The notes: generated by a model not told the origin, from the sequence alone. DNA of 64,000 nucleotides from Thinopyrum elongatum (GCA_011799875.1 CM022300.1:170145837-170209836), one strand, 5' to 3'. Shown: positions 32,374 to 44,609, numbered from the stretch's first letter. Made by a program: numbers and translations.

Positions 32374-33979
32374 ACAGCAAATTAAAGGCGAATTTCAATG
32401 TTTTGATGGGTTATTAAATAGTTATTTTGATCGATGTTTAGACATAATTAAATCTCTAGATACGTTCACCATCAATCATATACCTAGAGAAGAAAATTCT
32501 AGAGCTAATGGTTTAGCACAGCAAGCATCTGGTTATCACATTAGTAAAGGAATGTTTTTTATATTAGACAAGCCAATGCATGCTGAGTCTATCATGCTAG
32601 ATACTTTGCAACTGGGTACACTTGGTCAAAGGACAGTTGAACAACTAGCAATACATTGCATTGCAGATTCGGTGCATGAGTCACAAACGACCGAATTAGC
32701 AAATAATTTAGAGCCAAGTGATTGGAGAGTTCCTCTGGTTAATCACTTAAAGGAACCAAGTCAAACAAGAGAGAGGAAAATTCGGTGACAAGCTTTAAAA
32801 TATACTTTGTTTAACAACGAGTTGTATTGCCGAACAATAGATGGGTTATTTTTAAAGTTCTTGGATTCTGATGAATCTAGAGTAGCTATGGGTGAAGTGC
32901 ACGAAGGGATATGTGGGACAAATTAGTTGGCTCACAAAATGCGATGGTTATTAAAAAGAGCAGGTTTTTATTAGCCGACTTTGCTATAGGATTGTTTTCA
33001 GTACTATAAAGGTTGTGAGGCATGTCAAAAATTTGGGAATGTACAGTTAGCGCCCGCGACTATGTTAAATCTTATAATTAGGCCGTGGCCATTTAGAGGA
33101 TGGGGCTTAGATTTTATTGGTGAAATACATCCTTCGTCTTCTAAAAGACATCGCTTCGTCCTAGTAGCCAAAGATTATTTTACTAAATGGACAGAAGCAA
33201 TTCCATTGAAAAATATGACACATAAAGAGGTTATTAGTTTTGTTTTAGAGCATATTATTCATAGATTCGGTATTCCTCAAACTTTGACTATCGATCAAGG
33301 TGCTTCTTTTATGTCTCATCAATTTCGAGAATTTGCCGAATCATTGTGAATTAAATTGTTAAATTTGTCACCTTATTATGCTCAGGCTAATGGACAGGCC
33401 GAATCTAGCAATAAAACTTTAATTAAGCTTATAAAGAAGAAAATTGAGGAGCATCCGAAAACATGGCATGAGGTACTTTTGGAAGCTTTATGGGCTCATA
33501 GGATATCTAAGCACGGTGCGACTCAAGTAGCACCGTATGATCTAGTATATGGTCAGGAGGCAGTGTTACCCGTAGAGGTTAATTTACAAGCTCTTAGAGT
33601 GGCCAGACAAAATGATTTGTCGGCAGTAGATTATCATGATCTGATGATGGATAAGATAGATGACATTTCGGAAGAGAGATTAAGAGCTTTACAAGAAATT
33701 GAGAAGGAGAAATTAAGAGTAGCCAAGGCTTATAATAAAAAAGTGCGAGAAAAATTGTTTCAAATAGAAGATTTAGTGTGGAAAATGATTTTACCTATTG
33801 GAACTAAAGATAGGAAATTCGGCAAATGGTCGCTGAGTTGGGAAGGCCCGTATAAAATTATAGAGATTGTTCCTAGAAATTCATATTTTGTACAATCTTT
33901 GCAGGGAGATAAGTTGTCGAAAGCTCTCAATGGAAAATATTTGAAGAAGTATTATCCTAGCATGTGGCAGGAGGCCTGA
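32374..33979 (+). pseudogene. RNase H end and integrase of element E
   Basis: One reading frame runs throughout but with several stops (32786-32788, about 32923, about 32970-33000 and 33347-33349). RNase H ends with INHIPREENSRANGLAQQAS. Integrase has the CEACQKFGN zinc-finger end and a full D,D-E core: GWGLDFIGEIHP, TIDQGASFMS and NGQAESSNKTL. It ends in a GPYKIIEI module and a C-terminal KYLKKYYPSM typical of gypsy integrases. The stops mainly replace codons expected to be Arg, Gln or Trp. Confidence 0.85.
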
Positions 33980-34129
33980 ACATGTTGTGGCCGATATGTT
34001 ATTCCAAGTATCGCCCTAAGAAAATTTGGCCGATGTATCGTTCAACATCACCCTGAGTAATGATATGATCAGTGATCGACTTAATCCTACGATAACTGCT
34101 ATAGTATTTTTGGTCAATGTAATTGTACC

Positions 34130-34145
34130 AAAAACAGGGGGCATG
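34130..34145 (+). other. Polypurine tract of element E
   Basis: AAAAACAGGGGGCATG directly before the LTR start TGTTGATGG. Confidence 0.6.
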
Positions 34146-34937
34146 TGTTGATGGTATAATTTGGCTACTTAGTATATGGTGAGCCAAATTAAATTAATGA
34201 TTTATCAAGCTGATCGGTTAATGCATTGTTGAAGTATTGCCACAGGAAAATTTCATGGAAGGTGAAGATACAAGTCATAAGAAGAATCATATGCTATACT
34301 GAACCATGGACGACATGCATGGGCTATATATCTACGTATATGAAGAAGTATGCTTAGTACTGATGGTCATTATCTAGTTTGATTTGTGACGTTGCCAGAA
34401 TATTTAAATATTTTCTTTGTGGACTTAAGATATTTATACGTATGCTTAGCTACTATATTATTTAGTGTGATGGCGACGTGGCTAGAATATTTTATTCATA
34501 TATACAAGAGTGCTTGTACGTGAATATGGCCTAGATTTGCTACGTACTTAGTAGATTTTTGTACACATATGCTACATGGTAACCGAATCAAGAAAGGTAA
34601 GTCCTGATCAGTTTTAGCTTCAGAGTTGTAATCTTATATGCCAAGTCCAGCGTGCCATATATATGTAAGGCCGTGGCCGATTGAGGGGAACACCAATCGA
34701 TCTATTCATCAAAACACAATACTTTTTTCACGTATGTCTTTTTCCATTGTCGTTCTTCTCGGTCGAGCCGTAGCAGCCCTAGGGTTTGGTGATCTTTGCC
34801 GTTTTGCACTGAAAAATGGTCGGGTTCCCTCCATAAAAGCGAGGAAATCTTTGTTGCTTTTCTCGTAAAGCAATCGTTCGTCGTCACGGAAGCACGACAA
34901 TTATCTTGGTGTTGCTCGGCGATTTCGCGTGCCAACA
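34146..34937 (+). repeat. 3' LTR of element E
   Basis: Starts TGTTGATGG after the polypurine tract and ends GTGCCAACA, giving a 5-bp inverted end (TGTTG/CAACA). Unlike the neighbouring LTRs it is AT-rich, with CATATATATG near 34,660. Confidence 0.65.
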
Positions 34938-35371
34938 CCATCTTTTAACTTTTTCTTTAACGCCAAGGAGCCTGGCCTCGTCGACCACAAGGGAGCCCAA
35001 CAGGCCCACAACATGGCAATAACCCTAGGAGGCTAGACAACCTTCTTGATGCATAAGACTAGAGGGAGACAGCGCCCCAGATCGCATCTAGCATGTAAAC
35101 CCTAGGCCTCTCCTATCCATATAAAGGGAGGTCTAGGGTTCTTCTTGATCACCTATCCTCATATAGGAGAACTCCCGGTAGCAATCTCATACACCATTGT
35201 AATCTCTCGCATGAGGTATCCCTCCATTATGAATCATCAAAACCATCATGACGTAGGGTATTACTCTCTGGAGGCCCGAACCTGGATAAGCCACTCTTCT
35301 GACCTCTGATCCATGGCTTCTAGCTGCGCTTGGACCCCTACTAAGGGATCTGATGGGAATTTGCTCCATCA
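34938..35371 (+). repeat. Partial 5' LTR of element F
   Basis: Contains a TATA-like CATATAAAGG near 35,120. It also has GTAGGGTATTACTCTCTGGAGGCCCGAACCTGG, the U5-type text common to many Triticeae gypsy LTRs, and ends CTCCATCA before the gag leader. The start is cut by element E. Confidence 0.6.
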
Positions 35372-35377
35372 GCTGGC

Positions 35378-38030
35378 ATGTCAAAATACAAAGCCTTGAT
35401 ACCTTGGTTTACATCCGGCATCGCACCCGCTTGTTTTGGCTACAAGGTCATCACACACAAATTCCCTCAGCCATTTATTACGTGCAGGGTTGAAAACTAT
35501 TTGGGCAATACAAAACCCGACCTCTGGCTTAGTGACTACCTGACATCCATGGAGCTAGCATACGGTGACATCGGAAACGCCCCCCACCATGTCCTGTTGT
35601 GCCTTTTACGATCGACGCGGTCATGGATGAACGGGCTCCCATGAAACTCCATCCACCGCTGGGCAGATTTTGAGCATGAGTTCCTCAATAACTTCGAAGG
35701 TACGTACCACCGGCCAGGAAGCCTAGTAGACCTCTACAATATCACAAAAGGAGCGCAAGAGGCACTACACAACTTCATTGCATGATGGCTGAGGAAGAAA
35801 AACACAATACCAAACATCTCCGATGGCATAGTCATCAAGCATTCGCCAACGGAGCACTGGACCCCATTCTAAGGCACAAGATCGGCAGATAGAGGGCACA
35901 AGGATAATTGCCCAACATAGCCTCCCTCATGAAGATCACAAACATCTTTGCCACAGGCGAGGAGACAGCTCGCACCAATCACCACCACAAGCAACCAAAG
36001 GGGATAATAAGGGCGCAGGGCAAGGCAAGCCGCACCAAGCGCAGCCAGAACCACAGACTCAAACGGAAGGAGCGGCCACTATCAATGAAAACCAGACAGG
36101 AGGGTGCCCTACCAAGAAGCAAGAAAGCCAAACATGAGCGCAGGACTGATACGTCTCCAACGTATCTATAATTTTTGATTGTTCCATGCTATTATATTAT
36201 CTGTTTTGGATGTTTTATATGCATTAGTATGCTATTTTATATTATTTTTGGGACTAACCTATTAACCTAGAGCCCAGTGCCAGTTCCTGTTTTTTCCCTG
36301 TTTTTGAGTTTCACAGAAAAGGAATACCAAACGGAGTCCAAATGGAATAAAACTTTCGCGATGATCTTTCATGGACCAAAAGGAAACCAGAGGACTTGGA
36401 GTGCAAGTCAGGGAAGCCACAATGCGGCCACAAGGACGGAGGGCGTGCCCAGGGGGGTAGGGCGCGCCCCCACCCTTGTGGGCCCCTCGTGCACTTCCTG
36501 ACCTAATTCTTTCGCCTATATATACTCTTATATGCCCAAACCACCAGAGGCATCCACGAAAAGACTTTTCCACTGCCGCAACCTTCTGTACCCGTGAGAT
36601 CACATCTAGGGGCCTTTTCCGATGTCCTGCCGGAGGGGGATTCGATCACGGAGGGCTTCTACATCAACACCATTGCCCTTCCGATGAAGCGTGAGTAGTT
36701 TACCTCAGACCTACGGGTCCATAGCTAGTAGCTAGATGGCTTCTTCTCTCTCTTTGATTCTCAATACCACATTCTCCTCGATGTTCTTGGAGATCTATTC
36801 GATGTAATACTTTTTTGCGGTGTGTTTGCCGAGATCCGATGAATTGTGGATTTATGATCAGCTTATCTATGAATATTATTTGAATCTTCTCTGAATTCTT
36901 TTATGCATGATTTGATATCTTTGCAAGTCTCTTCGAACTATCGATTTGGTTTGGCCAACTAGATTGGTTTTTCTTGCAATGGGAGAAGTACTTAGCTTTG
37001 GGTTCAATCTTGCGGTGTCCTTTCCCAGTGACAGTAGGGGCAGAAAGGCACGTATTGTATTGTTGCCATCGAGGATAAAAAGATGGGGTTTTCATCATAT
37101 TGCTTGAGTTAATTCCTCTACATCATGTCATCTTTCTTAATGCGTTACTCTGTTCTTCATGAACTTAATACTCTAGATGCAGGCAGGAGTCGGTTGATGT
37201 GTGGAGTAATAGCAGTAGATGCAGAATCGTTTTGGTCTACTTGACACGGACGTGATGCCTATATTCATGATTATTGCCTTAGATATCGTCATAACTTTGC
37301 GCTTTTCTATCAATTGCTCGGCAGTAATTTGTTCACCCACCGTATTATTTTCTATCTTGAGAGAAGCCTCTAGTGAAACCTATGGCCCTCGGGTCTATTT
37401 TCCATCATATTACTTTCTGATCTACTATTTTGCAATCTTTTATTTTCAGATCTATAAACCAAAAAACCCAAAAATATTTACTTAACTTTTGTTTAGTTTT
37501 ACCTATCTCTATCAGATCTCACATTTGCAAATAACCGTGAAGGGATTGACAACCCCTTTATCGCATTGGGTGCAAGTTTGGTGTTTGTTTGTGTAGGTAT
37601 TCGGTGACTTGCATGTTGTCTCCTACTGGATTGATACCTTGGTTCTCAAAACTGAGGGAAATACTTACTCTACTTTGCTGCATCACCCTTTCCTCTTCAA
37701 GGGAAAAACCAACGCAAGCTCAAGAAGTAGCAAGGACAAGGCACGTGTCCTGCACATACGGGACAACATGAGTGGCCCCTGCAAATACCACAGCCACGGA
37801 GTCTACAAAGCATTACACTCAACACACGAGTGCCACTTGAACGAGCAACTCACCCAAGAGAAGAACGCAAGGGACAGAGAGAGCTCCGACATCAAGGACG
37901 GTCATAGCGCGTGCATTAACTCCCACAGGATTTCAAGAGGAGGTCGAAAGGGGAAATTCGCCACGCATGCGGTGAACAAGATTTCCCGAGGCCCGGAGGG
38001 CAAACATGCCCAGAACCAGACGATGTGAGA
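35378..38030 (+). pseudogene. Gag of element F, interrupted by a solo LTR
   Basis: Capsid motifs DLWLSDYLTSMELAYGD, then (past a stop at 35642-35644) WADFEHEFLNNFEGTY and LVDLYNITKGAQEALHNF match plant gypsy gag. Several stops follow. The coding trace breaks at 36146 and resumes at 37738 after the solo LTR with SGPCKYHSHGVYKALHSTHE, a CysHis box-like region. Confidence 0.75.
36147..37732 (+). repeat. Solo LTR, TSD AGGAC
   Basis: Starts TGATACGTCTCCAACG and ends AAGAAGTAGCA, about 1.59 kb. The same five bases, AGGAC, lie on both sides (36142-36146 and 37733-37737). No internal retrotransposon sequence is present, so two LTRs recombined and removed the interior. The text resembles a very abundant Triticeae gypsy LTR with the TGATACGTCTCC start; I do not assign a family. 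Contains the stretch CCTATATATACTC, a likely TATA. Confidence 0.92.
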
Positions 38031-38480
38031 GGTCTACACCCTAGTCCCCGGAGTGCCACAGCTACTGGACTGGTCGTACTATATGATCTTCTTCGGGATC
38101 AACGACCACCCAGACTAGATAACCAATCCAGGGAGGAATGCGCTCGTCGTCGACCCCATCACGGGGGTTGTCAGTTGTCCAAAGTACTCAGGGACGGCGG
38201 CTCCAGCCTCAATATCATGTATGCTATAACACTGCAGAAAATGGGCCTCCCCATAATGGGTCTCTGACCATCGCCTACAGACTTCCACGGCATCGTCGTA
38301 GGGAAGAAGGTCGAACCACTCGGCCAAATCACTTTGGAGGTCATCTTTGGAAAAGAGGACAACTTCCAGGCTGAGAAGCTATGTTTTGAAGTGGTCCCAT
38401 TCAATGAGCAAGGAGCACAAGGATAGGCGACCTACGCAAGACGTCAAAGCAAGAGAAGCTACATGAACAACGACGCAATG
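38030..38480 (+). pseudogene. Protease remnant of element F
   Basis: Trace of the gypsy protease leader (NALVVDPIT), an active-site block RDGGSSLNIMY and downstream GKKVEPLGQITLEVIFGK. Frames change at least twice and stops are present. The similarity fades near 38,430-38,480, where the element is truncated. Confidence 0.7.
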
Positions 38481-38666
38481 CAGGCTATGTCACATTTACC
38501 CTCTTTTACATTTAGCACATTAGATTTGTTTTACGAACAAACTATCAAATAAAGAAATAAAAGCTTCCTACTGCCCTCTGGCTTGTCATATAAAGAATTG
38601 GTGTGATGGCGTTATAATTTCACCTTAGCGCCGTAATCAACTCAAATTTTCTATCCATGATCCATG
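38481..38666. other. Unassigned AT-rich stretch
   Basis: No feature recognised between the end of element F and the CACTGGTGCAGCG sequence at 38667. Confidence 0.4.
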
Positions 38667-39240
38667 CACTGGTGCAGCGACCTACTATAGAAACAGTTTT
38701 TACCCCCTTTCCATGACACACTTTTAAACCGTCACCTTGCCTGTGTGTGCGATAGGGGGGGGGGGGGTCCATCCCACACAACCCAGAAATCGTTGGGAAT
38801 AGGTCCTTCGGTCAAACACGCATGGCAAAATGAGCTCGTGTGCGATCGGGCGAGCCATCGCATACAATTATACAGGCCCAATCATTTCCATTCGTATGTA
38901 TATCCCACACAGTGAATTCCAGACAAACATTTCCATTCGTATGAACATCCCACACTGTGAATCCCAGACAAACATTTCCGTTCGTATGCACATCCCATGC
39001 AGTGAATCCCAAACAAACGTTTCCGTTCATATCTATATCTCACACAATTTTCCGTTCGTGTACGATTGCGGGAGATAATGCAGACGCTTTCATAGGACAA
39101 GCCATGGGAGATCGTCTTTCCATCCCACACAATTTTCTGTATAGCCTCATCTGTGATAGGAGTAACGATCACACACGCTCTGCCTCTGTTAACCTTGTGC
39201 GTTATTAAAGTATATCACACATGATTCGATGAAGAAAACT
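38667..39240 (+). repeat. CACTA-like terminus and subterminal repeats
   Basis: Starts CACTGGTGCAGCGACC, a form reminiscent of CACTA transposon ends, and continues with GTGTGCGAT-rich text and 45-bp tandem repeats, as expected for a subterminal region. No matching inverted end was found in the window, so its identity as a transposon terminus is tentative. Confidence 0.35.
38883..39060 (+). repeat. 45-bp tandem repeat, about 3.5 copies
   Basis: Units begin at 38883, 38928, 38973 and 39018 with CATTTCC(A/G)TTCGTATG and carry ATCCCA and GTGAAT(T/C)CCA. Because 45 is divisible by 3, an open frame with a 15-residue repeat appears on the minus strand; I do not call it a gene. Confidence 0.85.
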
Positions 39241-39465
39241 GTATGACATTGGGCTATTAATCACACACGCTTTTACTGCTAGAAACATTTGTAAAGTTGC
39301 ATGACCCATTTAGCAGGTCTATTAGTTTACTATTAATAATTCCTGTATTAAGCAAATTCACATTTCGTATCGACCAACTGTTTACCACTTTCATATCGGG
39401 CACACAAATATATTTTAACATCATAGTACGATAGCTACGTGAAAATAGCACAATACAACGTATAA

Positions 39466-40778
39466 CTAGTTCACCTTCATAAGCACAAAGTATGTTGAGC
39501 ACAATATTAGAACAATATATTCATTTCCATAATCGACTGATGCATGATCAGCCAAATTCGTCTTCTCCACCTCTGCTTTCGGTTCAGTAAGAACCTGTTT
39601 TGCACTGACCAACTGGGAAAGTGCCTCCACCTTCACAAACACCATCTTAGCAAAGTCTAATTCAAAAAATCTGAGCTCATTCTCCATATTCCTCTTTTTT
39701 TTCCCGTATCTTGAAATATTCTTCAGCGTTGACGACATTTTCTCTAAGCCTATGTTTGTTCTCCTCCTCATACATGCTCCAAAGCTTTGCTAGGCACATC
39801 TTCAAAGATTGTCGCCACTCTTGATCGACCCACTCCAGGTAAGAACACTTTCGTTCATCCTATAATATTTAAAACTAAATCAGTTACAATTGTAGGGAAA
39901 ATGGGTTTCTAGGAACATAGAAAATCACCACATATATATATATCAAAAAACTGAAGAAACACGTTAATTATGACATATCTTCTCAAAAAGATCAATATCC
40001 AAATGAACTAATTGCTACTGAGACAACAACCAAATTCAGGAACATCAAAAGCTATAATTAACTGCAAAAATGCTACAAGTTCTTAGTCATGTACTATAAA
40101 TAACAAATTGAACATTTTATGAGGAAGCTAAATATAACTGCAACAACATAGCGACAGTGTTTGGATAACATCGAATTAATAATAACAGGTATGTACATGC
40201 ACATATTTAGTAACATAGAACTAATAGCACCAAGGCCCTGCACTATGTAGGCCAAAACCGGTGCCAAAACAACTGTTGCTACATTTGGCACCGGTACCCT
40301 GCACTGTCGAGCCGATGCCAAAGTAAAAATTCAGGGAACCAGAGTCCGGAGCACCTAGTTGCTCCGATGCCTAGTTCCTTCATGCCATAAAGTATTAGTA
40401 TTTTACTGCTTGGATGTGTGGAGGAAAGTTGGCTGCACAAACTGCTGAAGTGGTGCCAAATGATTTTCTCAGGGCACTGCTGATGAGATGGCAACATTTT
40501 TAGATACCAGGTAGAAAATGTGGCACTGTCTTAATCACATCCAGAATAACATAACACAGTGACTGTGTCTGAATCACATCTAACAAATGATTTGTAACAA
40601 CAAAAGTGGAGCTACAAGAGGAAGAAATGGATCAAATCGGTCACCGGGTTCAAACCCTTTATTCCAAATAATAACCCAAAGCCTAGGGCGAGAGAGAGAG
40701 GAGAGAGGCATACCCGGCTGGTGAAAGAGAGTCGTCGTCGAAGGAAGAACCGCTAGAGAGGTCATTGAAAAAGAGCAT
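39466..40778 (-). pseudogene. Possible GRF-type zinc-finger protein remnant (first and last exons)
   Basis: The last exon on the minus strand begins at 39859 after a splice-like AG and reads ERKCSYLEWVDQEWRQSL, resembling the C-terminal end of plant GRF zinc fingers. A charged helical region follows (ENELRFFELDFAKMV and KAEVEKTNLADHA) to a stop at 39466. One extra A in the run near 39,697-39,704 shifts the frame. A plausible first exon at 40714-40778 (MLFFNDLSSGSSFDDD, ending at a GTATG donor) has the Ser/Asp-rich start such proteins often have. The Cys-rich middle exon was not found. Identification is from memory of the family and is moderate at best. Confidence 0.4.
40257..40295. repeat. 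12-bp perfect inverted repeat
   Basis: ACCGGTGCCAAA and TTTGGCACCGGT flank a 15-base loop. It lies in the probable intron of the gene above; it may be a remnant of a CACTA-type subterminal motif. Confidence 0.6.
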
Positions 40779-41305
40779 GGCGTCCGCGGCGGTCGGATGC
40801 GAGACGGGGAGCGCGGAAGCAAGCGAGGAAGCAGCTATAGCTTGGGAAGGAAGGAAGAAAGGAGGAAATACAGAAAATGTGGCTTGTGGTCGGGGAGAAA
40901 AGGGGGTGGGAAGGGGGAAAGAGTTAGATATTTTCGTGGTAGGCAAAAAATTTCGAAAGGTGGAGGGAAACTTGGCGTGCGGTGCCGTCAGACAACATTC
41001 ACCTTGAACAAATGTGTGCATAGCAAACGATTCTTCTGCTTTACAAGCATGCGATGCGTTTGTGCATTCAAATATTGGTCAAAATTTCCCTGGTATAGTG
41101 CTCATCCACGTCATTGCATAATTTAACATCGATTGGTAATTTGGGTACACAAAAGAGCCTACAGCACAAAGACCACACTTACTGAATCGAGAAATTTTAG
41201 TAATTAAACTGAGACAGTTGACCTAAACAATGCTCTAATAAAATACCAGCATTATAAACAAAGGCTAAGTATGCATATTTTTAACAAAGCCGCCGACGCG
41301 CCACC

Positions 41306-41986
41306 CTATGCTTCGCCGGTGTAAGATGAGATGTAGATGACTTGTCCTGGTGGCATGCTCTCTTTGGTGGACTCCGAGTCGTACTCGTAGTAGTGGCTGC
41401 GCCAGAGCTCGCATTGGTACTCCACCGCCGATTCCTCGACGGAAAGGTGCTTCTCTACATCCTCCTTAGCCACGCACAACTCCTCCTCCCAGCGCTCCTT
41501 GATCTCCGCCGCCTCCTGCATCTGCAGCTCCCTCTCGGTGATCTCATTAGAAAGCAGGTGCTCCATGGCCTCCGCCGCCTTTTGAGACATGGGGTGCATG
41601 CTGGATTCCAAGGAGGCCTAGAATATCTTGGCGTGGGCGTCCTCGATATTGGCATGGATGGCCTTGACTCGGGCCAGCGCGACATCCGCGGCACGAACGT
41701 CTACTCGAGCACTCTCGGCGTTTTTAGCCCTTGTTGCAGTAGCTACTGTAGACGTCTCGACTGCTGCAGCTGCCCTATCGGCTGCCGTAGACGCCCTCTC
41801 GGGGAATGCGGCCGCGCTCTTGGCGGAGACGGAGGCGCTCGGGGTGGACGCGGCGATCATACGGGCATCATTCTTTGCAAGAAGGACTTGGGGAATGGGG
41901 ATCGAGGATTCGTGGATACGTGGGCAACCGGCACTTGAGCAGATGAAGCCAGCGAAGCTTATGGAGGAAGACATAAATAGACCCAT
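41306..41986 (-). pseudogene. Ala-rich coiled-coil ORF, unknown function
   Basis: On the minus strand one frame runs from 41986 to 41306, broken by a single TAG at about 41618 (after EDAHAKIF). The first half is Ala/Ser/Val-rich (FPERASTAADRAAAAVE). The second half is a charged helical segment (MEHLLSNEITERELQMQEAA and KERWEEELCVAKEDVEKH) ending in a Tyr/Ser-rich tail (WRSHYYEYDSES). A CTATTTATG sequence lies at the very start. The high GC content contrasts with the AT-rich flanks. The plan resembles the 14510 ORF. No known domain was recognised. Confidence 0.45.
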
Positions 41987-42120
41987 GAATTTTCATCGCA
42001 AACGGTTCCTATAACCAACTATGTGTGATGTAGTTGATTTTTTGTATGAGCTGTGAAAGACAAATTTGGAGTACAGTGGCAACGGATGGTGTTTTAAATG
42101 TACGAGGAAATTGTGTACCA

Positions 42121-44192
42121 TTAACATGCACTAATACAACTGTCATGTTAAAATTTGCAAATTTTCAGGGTTCATTTAACCTTTTTAAGAAATTAAGTGA
42201 ATTTCTAGCCATTTAATGGCCGTAATTCGAATCTAAATTGTATGTACATGCAACAACAAACCATCATGGGTTGGAAAAATCATATTTGTGTCCTTGTGTG
42301 CAAGTTAATTCCATGTGCAATAAATTGGAAGGAATTTTCAAACATATTGGTGTCACGGCTTGGACACAAACATTGAGTATCATGGCTTTTAAATTCCAAA
42401 TAATTAAAAAATAATAATAAATACATGAAACCTTGCTTGATGTAATGGCATGGCACCAAGATGTTGTGGTAAAAAAATTGGCCTGTTTGACAATTAACCG
42501 GCGGTAGCTTCCTCGTATGGCCTTGAATTTTTTTTCTACCATTAACATGCACTAATACAACTGTCATGTTAAAACTTGGAAATTTGCAAGGGTTATTTGA
42601 CCTTTTTAAGACATTTAAGTGAGTTTCTAGCCATTTAATGGTCGTAATTCTAATTTGAACTACATGTACGTGCAGCAGCAAACCATCATGGGTTGGAAAA
42701 TCATATTTGTGTCCTTCTGTGCGAGTTAATGCCCTGTGCAGTAAATTGGAATGAATTTTCGAACATATTGGTGTCACAGCTTGGACACAAGCATTGAGTC
42801 CCATGGCTTTTAAATTCCAAAAAATTCAAAAATGACTAGAAATACATGGAACCTAGCTTGATGTAATGGCATGGAACCAAGATGTCATGGTAAAAAAATT
42901 GGCATGTTCGACGAAAGTTCGGACACACACCCCTCACAAACCGGAGCATCTCACGAGAAGACTCCTGGTTCTGGGAACAATGCATGTTTGATGATGAACC
43001 GGCGGTAGCTTCCTCATTTGGCCTTGAAATTTTTTCTACCGATAACATGCACTAATATAATTGTCATGTTAAAATTTGGAAATTTCCAGGGTTCATTTGA
43101 CCTTTCTAAGACATTTAAGTGATTTTCTAGCCATTTAATGGTCGCAATTCAAATTTGAACTACATATACATGCAGCAGCAAACCATCATGGGTTGGAAAT
43201 CATATTTGTGTCCATTTGTGCGAGTTAATGCCATGTGCAGTAAATTGGAAGGAATTTTCAAACATATTGGTGTCACGGCTTGGACACAAGCATTGAGTGC
43301 CATGGCTTTTAAATTCCAAAAAATTCAAAAATGATAAGAAATAGATGGAACCTTGCTTTATGTAATGGCATGGCACCAAGATTCTGTGGTAAAAAATTGG
43401 CATGTTTGACGAAAGTTTAGACACATACCCCACACAAACCTGAGCATCTCACGAGAAGACTCGTGGTTCCAAAAGGGAACAATGCATGTTTGACGACGAA
43501 CCAGTGGTAGCTTTCTCGTTTGGCCTTGAAATTTTTTCTACCGTTAACATGCACTAATACAACATACATCTTAAAATTTGGAAATTTTCAGGGGTCCTTT
43601 GACCTTTTTAAGACATTTAAGTGTAGCCATTTAATGTTCATAATTCAAATTTGAACTATGTGTACATGCAACAGCTAACCATCGTGGGTTGGAAAATCAT
43701 TTTTGTCTTCTTATGTGCAAGTTAATGCCCTGTGCAGTAAATTTGAAGGAATTTTCAAACATATTTGTGTCATGGCTTGGACACAAACATTGAGTACCAT
43801 GGCTTTTAAATTCCAAAAAAAATTAGAAATACATGAAACCTTGCTTGATGTAATGGCATTGCACCAAGATGCTATGGTAAAAAATTGGCATGTTTGACAA
43901 AAGTTTGGATACACACCCTCACAAACTGGAGCATCTCACAAGAAGACTCATGGTTTCGAGAGGGAACAATGCATGTTTGATGACGAACTAGTGGTAGCTT
44001 CCTCGTATGGCCTTGAAAATTTTCTACTATTAGCATGCAATAATACAACTGTCATGTTAAAATTTGGAAATTTTGAGGGGTCAGTTGACCTTTTTAAGAC
44101 ATTTAAGTGATTTTCTAACCATTTAATGGCCGTAATTCAAATTTGAACTACATGTACATGCAACATCAAACCATCTTGGGTTGGAAAAATCA
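42121..44192 (+). repeat. Tandem array of five 420-502 bp units
   Basis: The anchor TTAACATGCACTAATACAAC recurs at about 42121, 42541, 43042, 43544 and 44030 (the last copies slightly changed). Each unit also carries CCATTTAATGG, AACCATCATGGGTTGGAAA and a palindrome-rich GTTGGAAAATCAT block. Imperfect copies explain the repeated minus-strand short frames. Arrays like this are usual in subterminal or internal parts of large DNA transposons. Confidence 0.85.
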
Positions 44193-44609
44193 TTTATGTA
44201 TTACATTACATTTTACAATAATATCATGGTAGCACAGAATAAGCATTCATGCCTTACATTTGGAAAGAAAATGTAAATGACTAGGAAGAAAAGTGGGACC
44301 CACACGATTGGCACTCTATTTCACGCATCGAGGTTTTGTAGGTGAGTGGCGCGGGTTATTAATTAGATGTAGTTTTGTATTGGAAACCATCAGCGATCTA
44401 TTTCACATGGCTTTTGATGCCGGAATCGTGTGCAATACAAGCTACAGTAACTTAAATTCCGGCGACCGGCACGTGTACTGCTCCCGTCGATCTAGATTCC
44501 GGCCGCTAATAAATACTACCCTACTCACGTCGTGCCGCCTGCATTTTCATCTACATTCTCTCCTCGCTCCCTCCCCCTCTCTCTCAGAAAACTCTGCCTT
44601 GGCGCCGCC

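Larger units (their letters stand above)
32374..34937 (+). mobile_element. Element E: 3' half of a Ty3/gypsy retrotransposon
   Basis: The end of RNase H, a complete integrase, a polypurine tract and a 3' LTR in plus orientation. Its 5' half is missing on the left because element C was inserted in its RNase H region and everything beyond 15521 was lost. The bases after the LTR (CCATC) are the start of element F sequence. Confidence 0.8.
34938..38480 (+). mobile_element. Element F: truncated Ty3/gypsy retrotransposon with solo LTR inside
   Basis: A partial LTR (to 35371) is followed by gag and protease remnants in plus orientation. RT and integrase are missing beyond about 38,480. Element E was probably inserted in its 5' LTR, which explains the missing LTR start. 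Confidence 0.65.

Noticed and set aside
32552..33979. Three separate genes
   Set aside because: They share one reading frame and are one integrase gene broken by stops.
38812..39030. Minus-strand frame with a 15-residue repeat
   Set aside because: An artefact of the 45-bp tandem repeat whose length is divisible by three.
38883..39060. Possible CRISPR-like array
   Set aside because: Units are contiguous with no unique spacers, and the genome is a plant; it is a plain tandem repeat.
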